From contig JAZAYU010000015.1 of the NCBI GenBank assembly GCA_038501625.1, forward strand, positions 2,998,991 to 3,062,990: a stretch of DNA of 64,000 nucleotides, read 5' to 3'. This document shows, piece by piece, positions 1-12,300 of this stretch. This stretch comes from Corbicula japonica. Its lineage: Eukaryota; Mollusca; Bivalvia; Venerida; Cyrenidae. The notes beneath the pieces were generated by a model. The model saw only the letters and a list, made by a program, of their open reading frames with translations. It made no database searches and had not been told where the DNA came from. Made by a program: the position numbers and the translations under genes. Each line of letters begins with the position of its first letter. Within the stretch, counting starts at the first letter, position 1.

Positions 1-910
1 TGAAATTCATTAAGCACTTTTTAAAATATAATACTCACAGTTTTGAAAGTCACAAAGTTAACAACACATGATTGTGAAATCTACATTGTATGAAATTACT
101 TTGGAAATCGTTCAGTGATGCATAGAGTAGGTCCTCCATGTACACATTACGATAAACTACAGTCGTGCAAACGAGGTGACCTGTATTTTCACAGGATTAA
201 ATTTTATGTACCCGACATTTGTAGATACTTAATCTTCACTTTCACTTGAAAGACTGAATGTTTGTGATTGAATAAGGCTTATGAGAAAATAAGACATTTA
301 TTGGATTCAGGCATTGATAATTGTTTTTGTTTTTGTTTTGGCAAACAATAATTTTATCACATCCCCAATATCCCATTCAAAATAGGCCCCGTAAACACTT
401 TACAATTGTTAAAACATTAGTTTAAATTGTTAAATTAGTTATTGACCGGGTGAAAAGAACGCAAAAAGGAAATAAAACCAATAACTGACTAACATCAAAA
501 GATTTGTGGAAAAATATTCTTTGTGCTCAGCAAACTTTGAGTAGCATAGTAATTAACTTTTCCGCTGAATAAAATATTATTTATAGTATCCTATCCTGTA
601 AATAAAATAGTATCCAATCCTGTAAATTAAATAGAATAATATCCTGCAAATTTAATAGTATCATATCCTGTAAATTGAATAGTGTTATATCCTGTAAATT
701 TAATGGTATCCTATCCTGTAAATTTACTATCTAAACAACATTGTACAGGTATTTTTGTATCAACTACCGTACCGTACCGTACTACAGCAGTCTTATCTTT
801 ATGTAATATATGATAGACAAGGTATTTTGTTGTTGCTGTTTTGTTTTGCGATCTGTAACACATATTGTACCTTCCTTTCGGTCAAGGTCTGGCGACAGAA
901 GCCGACTCAC
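1..910. other. Intron and unplaced continuation of the SCO-spondin-like gene
   Basis: No further domain exon can be recognised here. A minus-strand ACAG acceptor near 178 followed by an open phase-1 frame to a stop near 45 exists, but its translation shows no motif and I do not call it. A tandem repeat lies at 575-725. Confidence 0.4.
575..725. repeat. Minisatellite, about 26-bp unit
   Basis: A unit like AATAGTATCCTATCCTGTAA recurs about six times with small changes. Confidence 0.8.
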
Positions 911-1066
911 CTGGTGTAGTTGTGGAAGGAGGTGCTGTTATAGTAGATGATAGCGGTGTTGTTGTGCAGTGCTCGTCCGAACAGTCGGGTAAGCAGTCAC
1001 AGGTACCGTCACATTCCACACTGTTAGGTATACAGCTGCCATCGGGGCAGAGGAATTCCTCGCAAA
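911..1066 (-). CDS. Exon 32: LDL-receptor class A repeat 3 and Thr/Ser/Pro stretch
   Basis: It encodes residues 1481-1532, with [20 protein letters not shown] and [10 protein letters not shown], then [18 protein letters not shown], a likely O-glycosylated linker. Donor GTGAGT at 910 in phase 1 shows the gene continues. Acceptor TGAAG. Confidence 0.88.
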
Positions 1067-3209
1067 CTTCAAAAAAGAAATATAAATGTATTTTTAAATA
1101 ATTTAGGTCATTTAATGAAGGTGTAACAGGTATAAACAATAGATATTTCCATTCGTACTTATCAAAAACACTTTTATTCTCAGTTTCAAGTTAATAGTCA
1201 AATCAGAAAGGGAACCTGTCTAACATCTCAGTGGTTTAAATGTAATTTTTGTGCACAAATAATTTCAAAAACATTGTTTTTTAAAATAATCAAAATATTT
1301 CTGTTCCTATTATATGGCTACATTTAAAACAAATTTTATCAATTATATGCGAGGTTTACACAGTTATGTTTTGTCATAAAACAGCTGACCCAACATTTAC
1401 AAAGTAAACATGGTCTGGGGGTAGAGCGTCGGACTCCAGATTCGAAGACTGCGGGTTCAAGTCCCACCAGGGATGAGGTTCGTCTGCAGTTTCTTCAATC
1501 CACATTCTGCGCGAGTACTGGTTGGAAACCCAGGAAGCAGTCATCGAGCGTGATTAATATAAGTTGGAATAACTTGTTTCGAAATCGATGTAAAATAAAT
1601 AAGTTTAACTAAACTAAAACATTATTATTTTAAATATTTTTGCAATTACAACTATTTGTCTTGTTGGACTGTTTTTTTTTTTTGTTGACAACTATTTAAA
1701 ACATAGAAATATGCATGAATTGCTTCAAAATACTTGTAAAGGTCGAGACTTGTACCAAGTCTTTATAATTTTTTAAGCTTGCACTTAACCCCGGGCTAGG
1801 CGGCGTGGGCAGGCAATATGCAATTCCTTTACTGCCCATGAACAGACAGTCAAAGTGAGCTTGCACTATTTTTCGGCGTTAGCTGTCTAAGCTCACTTTT
1901 GACCTACTTTTTCGACCAATGAAATGTTGTAAATAATACTCGTACTCTATTATTATGCAGAGGGAAAATGAAATAAACTATTTCGATTGGTAGCTATTTA
2001 GACCAGAGAGGCATCTAGCAGGGTGGAGAGGTATCTAGTGGGATTTTTATTATTATGCGGCGGAAAAATCAAATAGATTAATTCGATTGGTTGTTAGTGG
2101 GTGTTGTATTGGAGGAAAAAACATATTTACGATTTAAGTAACCAGTTAAGTCAATATTGATGGCTTAAATACAATATTTTATGGAATATTCTTGGGTGTC
2201 AGGTAAACACTTGCATACAATACACAGTGTAAAACGAAAGAGAAGTGTAGATATTCCTAGTTCTTACTGGTTCCTTTCTAGTTCCTTTGATACTAATTGT
2301 TAATTTCAAGTACGAAATACAAGTTTATTGTAGTGTAGTGGCTAACACTCTCGCCTCTCAATACTCAATACTCAAGGCCCCGGGTTCAATACTCAGGACG
2401 GACACTTTTTTAAAGTTAATATACGTAAAAGTTGTTAGATTTCGCTCTTGTAACAGGCTATTATTATTTATATTTATTAAATTTCAAGGACATTTATTCA
2501 TCTTGAATTCTCACTCTACACGAGGTATTTTATTGAAACTGCATATTTTGTTTCAGTATCTTTAATCGACTTGTTATCACTGTATGAAATTGTTGCAACA
2601 GCTTCAACATTTTTTTTGAAAGACACTAAGAAGGCAGGGAGGGTTCGTCGACAGCTATAACAAATAAAATAAAATAACTAAACTGTGTCTGCTTTGCCTA
2701 TCTGTATTTCATTCTTTCTTATATACATGTATATATAAATCTTTTCCATCAACGCCGTTTATCTTTTTTAAAGATATTTCTTGTTTATAATTTGTAGTGT
2801 TCGGTGGCTTTCAGATTTCCCTTTTCAACTATTGCAGATAACGGTTTTCCTACGGTTTAGGAGTTACCTTAAAAATAAATTGAAGTATACATACCACAGC
2901 CTACTTCATCGGAGCCATCATCACAATCCACGTGACCGTCACATTTGTAGTGAGAAGGGAAACATGTCTGCGTTCCATTTACAGAGCAGTTAAAATAGGT
3001 TGGCTCGCATCCTGGAATGTTCAATTGAAAGATTTGATAATAAAGTAAAATTTGAGGAAAAATGAACACGTGTTACTAATTTTTGCCAATATTGTTTTTA
3101 AATATATGTATACACCAAACATTTTTAAAATAAAAATAAAATGCAATTTCTAATTTTTGTGTAATGCTGCTTCCACTGCTGATGTTGCCGCTGCTGCTAA
3201 TTATTATTT

Positions 3210-3244
<35 letters not shown>

Positions 3245-3311
3245 CATATTATTACAATTGTTATTATTTATTATGATTTTATTACTATTGTTATCATTTT
3301 TAATTTCCTTG

Positions 3312-3361
<50 letters not shown>

Positions 3362-6300
3362 GTATTATATTTACCACAATATTGTTCATCCGATCCGTCC
3401 ACACAGTCCGGATGTCCATCGCACTCCAGTGATCCGTTAATACAGTCTCCAGTTGTACACCGGAACTCGTCTAACGTACAATTACACATAGGACCTTCGC
3501 ATTCGAATGATCCGTTTATGCAAGTGCTGACAGAAAAATATAAATATCAGTGTTATGTAAGTTTTTGAAAACCCAGCGCATGCGTATTCCCAATGCTTTA
3601 CCTCTATAATCAAATGTAATTTGTGGAACTTCAAAACACGAATACATCTATTTCTTATAATCACTTTTAATAACACTAGTAACAAACAAATATTTTATAA
3701 TAATATCATTCCTTTTTAAATAATTCGGACATTCTCTGACAAAATGACTCTTAAGCCACATTGAAATTCATTGTTTTACATCTTGTTAACAGAATATATT
3801 TCATGATTTACTTGTTGAGAATGGAACTTGCTAACTTTTCATTAAGATAAACATTCATTAATAAACAGATATTATTCAATTTAAAATTAACAATCATTTT
3901 ATGAAATTTATGATAGTAAGAATTATACACCCAACAATTTTAAGAATGCAATAAAGGCAATTGTGTCGGAGACTGGCTTATATAAAAGTTTTTCTTACCA
4001 AGTTTGACAATTTTTCGACATGATGTAACCAATAGGATATTCGGTACCATTCACATAACATCCGCACTCCGATATTGGCATGCACGTGTTGTCAGCTATT
4101 TAAAACACAAGTATAATAATGCATTAAATTTTGTCCGACAATATCATTGATTTAATACCCTTAATGTTTCATATCTACAAAGTATTAACAAAATAAATAA
4201 ACATCATTAAGAATGTTGATTGAATAACCTTTGTCTTTTAATAGCTACATAGTATGCAACAACACCATTAATGAACTGAAACTCTCAATATTAAAAAAGT
4301 CTGATCGAAAGATGAATCATATTAAAAGATGGGTTTTAGCCCCAGAACAAACTAGTTAAACACCATTTAGAAAAGAAACTGCATGATCAATTCCGGATCG
4401 AAATACGGACCCTTATGAAATATGGGTTTCGTAAGATGACCATAGGCAAAGTAAATCTAACCCATCACCCTATTGATGTAGCATGTTTATCACTGTATTG
4501 TAGTACTTATTCATATCTAAATAAAAAAAATCTTGGAAAGCATAAATAAATTTCCGATGTCAACTTTGTTTTTCCATTGATTATTCTAAGTCAGGGACTC
4601 TCAGATTCTCTTTTTCATTAATTGCTTGTGGCGTTGTAATATATCATAATATTACTTGTCTGTGTGGGAAAGCTGTGATTTCTGTGTATTTGGAATTAGC
4701 TGATTGTGTATACACATTTTTAAAAACTTTCACCAGTAGTAAACTAATTCGCTCTTGTTTTACAGAATGACTAAAAATTATGACATCTTAATCACTAAAT
4801 CACAAGTTTAGTATGAATAATTATTTTATATTTTAAAATTAAAGACTTTTTATATAAATTCTGTTTTGTGCAATATCCTGGTAAACTGTAATTAAAATGA
4901 AATTGCTCCTAATGGAAAGCGAACCCATACGGCGACAGCGCCTAGCAAAGAAACTGCAATAATTAATAGCACGTACGTCCTCTAACGTAGCCTGGTGGAC
5001 AGAAGCAACCTTCGTTTCCGTCCAATAAATAGCAGTAGTCTTCCTTGTTCATTCCAATGTTTCTACAAGTCTGAGGACATGGTTCACCGTAGGCCTCGTA
5101 CACGTATGGTGGCTCGCACTGCATGGCTGAAATTCAGATCTTGATACATGTATATATTATAGTAGTCATTTGCTTGTTATCAGAATGCGTTTCATTGTTC
5201 AATAAGAGAAATAAATACAAGTAAAGTCAAAATATTAATTGACAAAACATATACATGTTCATCGCCAAGACAATTTTGGCGGATGTTTTACAAAACATTG
5301 TATAATGAAGAAAACATATATAACAACAGAAAAGCATGATAATTACATGTTATGAGTGCAATTCAAATTTCTTTATTTAAATAGTAACTTTGTAGAGTGT
5401 GTTAGGTTTATAATCTTAATAATAGTACCCTGAAAATAAAAAATACGTTTGAGATTGAATTTGTTATAAAATTAGTTCACTTCGCTACTTTTTTTCAATG
5501 GCTAAATAGACAATTTTTTCTAGGATAACAATTTTACTCTTTTGTGTTGTTTTCATGATAGATTTAAATTTGTTAAAATTTGGCCATACGCAAATACAAC
5601 TGTAATTGATACATATTAATGAACACTTCGGCTCATGAAATAGATGTTCCAATGCTATTTAGTTGTCATTAAATGAATAAGCATGTTTGTAGTAAAGCCC
5701 TTATGATCATTTATAAAATTTATGTGGGTAATCTAATGAATATTTTTACACAAAGCTCGGACGTCAAGTTTAAGAGTTGATAATATTTCAAATACGTTAT
5801 TTTAAATTTTTGTAAACATAATGTAATTAATTTTTTTAGTTCCCAAAAATCAAGTAAATGATAAGTCGTAATAAACGTTTGTATTTGTTGTTGTTGTATG
5901 ATAATCTGAAATATTTTCACAGTTGTAGTAACATATTACTTTCAGATTTATCTTGTAAAATATTTTCTTATAGTGCTTAATTAACTCAAAATAATTTGTT
6001 AAAAACATCGTTTAATAAGATTTTCAGATTTGACGAGGGGTTGTTTTCAATGTGCGTTTCGATTTCCAGCTAACACAATACGTTCTAATTTGGGTTAGTC
6101 AATACACGCTCAAGTTGGAAAGTGGACTTTTGATTCTAGAAATTTTACCCTCTAATTCCCACATTGAACGTAAAGTATAATATTAGTTTAACTTCGTTCT
6201 AATGACAAATGACCGAGTGTAGACGAAAACAGCACACTTACGGCAAAGCCAGCGAGACCTCCATTTTACATAGAAGCCCAATCGGTTACATTGTTCAGCA

Positions 6301-9300
6301 AAGTTAGCAATAGCAGTACACAAGCACTCGCAGTCGCCTCCTTGGTCACAGCTGAAATAGATTATGAATGATAGTGCTTCTAGCTGGGAGCGAACCCGCA
6401 CCGTCACGGCGACAGCGCCTAGCCCTGCAATTCCTGCGACGCAACCAATTGAGCTAACCGAGACAACCCCCAAAAAGGTTGATCGGATAGCCCTGATATA
6501 CGTAACAATCACTGCATGACATCGGTAACGGGTTATTTTACTGATGACAGTACTGACTATATGTACGGGGAGACTTTTTACGGCCGCCACACTGCACAAA
6601 TAGCGCTACTGTGAATTTCAAATGATAGTGCCTCTAGCCGAGTTGTATACAGTTACATCAACGGTTAATTTTAAGCTTTGAACGAACGGAAACCGCAACC
6701 GAAACGAACGTTAACCACGAGCGGACCGAGACTGACCGAATGAATAAAGAGCAAACCGACAGTAAACATACCATTGAACTGACCGGGGAACGTTAGCTGT
6801 CAATCAATATCTCTTGCGCTTGCGCACTCGAGGTTGCAGGCGATTTTCATTCATGAATCGAGTAATTCAATCTCCGAATTAGTACATGAATCCTCTGACG
6901 GAACGATTATGATCAGGATGAGGATTAATTAAACTAAGCAACGCCAACGAGTTAATACTTCCCTATTTTATTTTATGTAATCGGTACTCATTCCGAAATG
7001 TTTTGTTTTTTTTAGTTTTCTTACCCACAAGCGTCATAAAGGCATTCTCTGTAATACATTTCGACATCCAATGGTTTCATTGCTCGAATACAATCCCCGA
7101 AGGCACCATCTTTATTGCTGATCAAACTGCAACTTTCTTCGGCCCAGTATCGTCTTGGTTCAAGAGGACCCTAAGCAAAAAATGATTAAGGTAAAGGAAA
7201 TGATCATTTATAGAGCGTGGTCAATAAGGCATTGATACACGAGATCAACAGTAATCTCTAACCGAAATAAATAAAGACATACAATTATGATCAAGTTTAG
7301 AAATATATACATTTAGTGTAGTCTAGCAGTCCTTTTAATGTGGAAAATTTGCAGTCTCAAACCCCTAGCGAAATAACAAAGTACAATAAGCCTGTAATAT
7401 ATTTTAAATACAAAACACAAATTTATGCCATTGCTTACGTCCGTGCGAAATTTCCATTAATTTTGTTGCATCTATGCACCAGAAATTTCAAAATACCACA
7501 TTTTTTATATTAAAAAAAATCAACTTAAGCGTAACATTTCAGATTGTGTCTATTAAAAAGGGTACTAAACTTTTCTGATTTGTTTTAAAATTTGTGCTGT
7601 TTTGAACAACTGTCATTGCCATTTAAGTGTAATGAATATTCACTTACAAAACAAGGCTCAGGGGTCACGTCATCATTGGTCACATCCGGACACTGATCCT
7701 TTTTCCAACTGTTAACGAATTCAGACATGAGGACTTGTCCACCAGTACTCGATACGAATTCATTCTGGCTGTTGTCGTCGAAGTTTCCGCACAGACCGGC
7801 CATTTTTGTCCTCCATCGTTCAGAAAGGTAGACGTAAACACGAGTACCTTACAAAAGAATAACACAACATTATTATGGTGCTTAGAATACATGAACATTA
7901 ACGTAAACTTAAGGACCAATATTTGTTCACAACTTAGTCGTTTATTATGATCTTATGCTTTTTAGGTTTAAAAAAGCGTTTGTGTAGAAAACTGTCGTTA
8001 ATCTCAAAAAAATGTTTCGAAACCATGCCATGTTGAAGTATGAAGAAAAAGTTTAGTAAACATTGAAAACAAAAGTCTAATGATGAAATAATAAAGTTTA
8101 AAATCCGCAGAAGAACTGTTATTGTTTTTTATAGTTCATTCCATCATCTAATTGTTTTTATCTATTAAATTTATATAATAAAGTGTTTTAAATAGAGTGC
8201 TTAAAAAGGATGTCAAAAGACAAAAAAACTCGTTTCAAATCATAACTTTGTTTAGATTTCAGAAGTGTATCATTAAGATAGTTTTACAAACAAACCGATG
8301 AACATGAAGTTTGATACTGGCATGATCTGTTTATGAAATACCTGACTAAAATGTATACGTTGTCATTATCAATTAAACTATTTGACTGCATTACCTTCGT
8401 CATATTTGACGGCCATGCCGAGATCTTTGGATACAACCGTAATCATCATTTCGCCGACTTTTTCCACAATCACTCCTTGACTGTAATATTGGTTTGTAGT
8501 GACCTCTAACCCCATATCCTGACCTCTTACGAATTTCCATTCTTGGGTTCCGATGACGATTCTCACATACTTGGTACACGTAACACCAGTGGTACCGCAA
8601 GGTCGGTTTGCAACTGAAAAAATAATAGCATGAATTAATTCCTACCGTCTCCATTACAAATGTTATGGCCCCTACTAGGCGTGATTTCGTACGGTGACAT
8701 CGCCTAGCTATGCAATTCCCACTATGCTACCGATTTAGACAATGAAAAATGTTTGAGATCTCCGATAAACAAATATAGTATTAATCACATATCACAGTAA
8801 GTGTATGAAAAGAGACTGTCATATAAATTTGTACCACTAATGACGTCGGAAACACAATACTTACTACAAAAAGTTACCTAATGATATCAAAGGGTGCATG
8901 CAAAATTGTCGTGTGATTTACATTGCGGCAATTTAGTTAAAACTGATTAGCTTGAAACCCTAGATATAAAGGAGAGCTAAATTGGTAACGTATTTTGACA
9001 TGCTCATAGTAAAAACTTTTCCAGATTCTAAGGGAAACCAATATTACAACTGTCCCGTTAGTCATCAAAAACGAAAATATTCAAGTTGCCTAGGTGAATT
9101 CATACGGTTCTATCCAAAAGCAAATTACCTGTGATTTCAAACTCGCCGTCAATTGACTTGGCCAGTGTATATTCGCACTGCCCTTCAAAAGAATACGCAA
9201 CTCCGTCGAATGTGTAATAATGGGGATCACCAGATGCCCAGCAGACACCTAAAATATAAATTAAGGCAATCTTTATTTAATACAAATATTTATGTACGAT

Positions 9301-12300
9301 AAAGTACCGCGTCTTTCAAATTGCAAAAAGCCAGTTCATCTATGCCTGTTAATTGTCACTGCAGTGACAACTTCCTCATATGCGGAAAGAATATTCAAGT
9401 TTAAAAAGCTTAAAAGGAACCATTAGAATAAGTGACTTTTAACTGGAAGACAGCTTTCTTAAGATTTAGAGCTTATAGCAGCAGAGAGCATGCGCGATAA
9501 TTTACAGCATTTTCCTTTCACAGAGCAATATGGCATAGTGATATTTGAAAGCGTTTTCAATAGTAGAGAATCTGAACGTTTTAATAACAATTTTCAGTTT
9601 TTAATGAAGTGTATGCTCGCTTTTGACAGTATTTTCTATTCACAGGGTAATATGGCATGGTGATATTTGAAAGCGTTTTCTCTGGTAGAGTATCTGCAAG
9701 TGTTAAGTCAAAGAGCATGCGTGCTTTTGACACTTTCAACAGAACGAGTACATGTGATCAACTTACCAGAACAATCCGTTCGATCGATTGTAGCCCACGT
9801 AGCGTTGATGCATGCCCTGTAATAAATCGAAAGCTTTCATTTAAAATTCCTTTCTTTGCATGGTCTCAAAGCCTAGTACTCAACAAGACAGATGAACATT
9901 TAACCTTTTGTTTTAATTTAATTTCTTTTCGTATCCATGTTTGTTTGAAATGATATAAATCTATCAACAACATGAAATTAAATGTAAAACAGCTGTTGAA
10001 GAAAATGAAATTTAGTCATAAATGATGAATAACAATAATAAAATTAAATTGTGTACGGGTTCTGTGACAAACCCAAATTGAATATGTTTGTGTTTAACCC
10101 TTTCCTAGATATGTACGCATTTTTACGCATGTGCGACCAGTGTAGATCCAGATCAGCCGGCACATCCGTGCTGTCTGATCAGGATCTGCACTGGTCTCAT
10201 TTTCGTCAGAAAAAAGCCTAATGAATCAAAAAGCAAACAGTTTAGATCCTGATCAGACGGCACGGACCTAGTAATAAAGGTGTATCTATACAGGAAAGGG
10301 TTAAAGTCCTTTACTTACAATTTCTTGCAATCGACCCACATTTCGTAGCCAGATGGGAAAAAGTTACCACCGTAAATACAAGGACATTCGTCGTATGGTA
10401 CACAGGCCGACTCCTAAAAGCCACAAAAACAAGGCTCATCATTCGACATTAAATACCTTAAGCCGCCCGAAACTTAACTTATTTGTTGTTCTTATTAACC
10501 GCCCGTCACTACACTTTAGCTATTTGTTTCTGTAAAAAAAACGCGGCCAATATCAAATTTATCTGTTGTTGTTAATTATTTCAAAACATTCCGCGCGGAA
10601 ACAAACCAGTAAACAGAGCTTTATTAACTCAGTCTTGTATTCGCTGTTGAAAGCACCAAACTTTTTTGCCGGTCAGATAAAGAAAGAGTGAATATAATAA
10701 GGCCCGAAAAGATTATATTCTTTTTGCACTCGTAATCAAAAATTAGTTGTAGAAGTTATATCACATATGTGATATATTAAGATTTTATAATAACATGTGT
10801 CATTATCATAAAAATAACAGGACATATTTTATTAAGAAAAATAACCAAATTACTAACATTGCGTGCTATGACTAAACCCGAGGGGCAGCCACATCCGTTG
10901 AACGGTAATGAAACAGGACACGATTCACTTAGGTAGGTTCCACAGGTATACGGGCACACGTTGCCGGATAGGTAAATCATGTTACCTGGACACTGGTCGT
11001 CGTTATTACAGACTGTTTGGGCAACGCAGTGCCACGTTCCATTCATACAAGTGCTGAAATTGTAAACGATGTGTATGATTGTCTAGGACAATAGATGAAA
11101 AGGGACGAAAAAAATGTCTTGTGTTCCACAGAATATGTGTTGACTTTTTGATCCAACTTATAATGTCTATTGTGAACAGTGTGATATCAGTATGTATGAT
11201 TGTCCAGGACAAGAACTTTGTGGTCCACAGAGAATGTGTGTTGGCTATTTTAAAAGTTAAAATATGGCTCATTGTTTAATAAAACATTATTTCTTTAACA
11301 TAACCAGTGAGACAAAAAGAGCGTTATGAATTTTATGTGTGAACCGTTTGCGAAGTTTATCGTCTTTTTATGAATGTTTGTCTCAAAGAAATCAGTTAAC
11401 AAGGGAGATCCTTTCTTTGTTAAATTATTAATACCGCATCGTCTTTAAGGTGAAAGATTATAAGCTCCAAAGTTTCGCTTGTGATATCGCCAACAACCAA
11501 TTCAACAGGGTGTAGTGGATTGTGTATATTTGAATAAATTTTGTCTTTTGCAACATTTGGCCAGCTAACTCAAAACCACCCATTAAAACTTTTTTAAGAA
11601 TTTAGAATTCAGAAAAAATCAATTGAATTCCTTGTTTAAAAAGTGTATGTGCCATATGAATTCACTGTTTCAAAAGTGTATGTGCCATTCAAACAATTTA
11701 AAAAAAGAACTTCAAATTTTATTTAGTTTATGGCTTAAATCTGTATTGAATCACCTACCAATTTTCACAGTTTCTGTAAAGCTGATCACCGGCATTGTAA
11801 ATTTCACTAGTGATTTCATCGAAGCACGTACATGCCTCAATAGGTACGCATGTGTCATAAGCGGTCAGGTACTGGTCAGGTGGGCAATGGCAACCAGGTA
11901 TACATTCCTCCTCGCAGTTTTGTTGACTGACCTATTAATAATAACAACACATTAAATAACAACAGAAGAGAAGCGTTAATCGGAATCGCTATCTTTACAA
12001 TAACAATCAACTGAAAGCCAACGCTAGGAATCGAACTCGTAAGTTTACAGCGCCCGCCTAACCATGCAATCCCAATTACGCTACTGATTTAGCTAGCCGG
12101 GACAACGCCTCGAAAGGTTGATCGGACAACCCGTAATCGTCAGTACATGACACCGGTAATCGATTATTTACTGATAACGTACTATATAAGAATTTCTCCA
12201 TATGAATACAATTTCTGCCCGTTTAAATTATTTTACCTGAAAGTCACGACAGAGTCCAGAACATGGCGAGAAACAGTCATTATAAGTAAGACCCTGACCG

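Noticed and set aside
1..200. Possible next exon of the SCO-spondin-like gene near 45-178
   Set aside because: An acceptor and an open phase exist, but the translation has no cysteine pattern or other domain sign.
1411..1469. Functional tRNA gene
   Set aside because: Box A and B are present, but no acceptor stem closes and SINE body sequence follows.
3164..3568. 134-codon plus-strand open frame with poly-Val and poly-Leu
   Set aside because: It reads through (AGT)n and (ATT)n microsatellites and the antisense of exon 30.
6183..6599. 138-codon minus open frame as a gene
   Set aside because: It mixes part of exon 27 in another frame with SINE sequence; the spliced vWD gene explains the exon.
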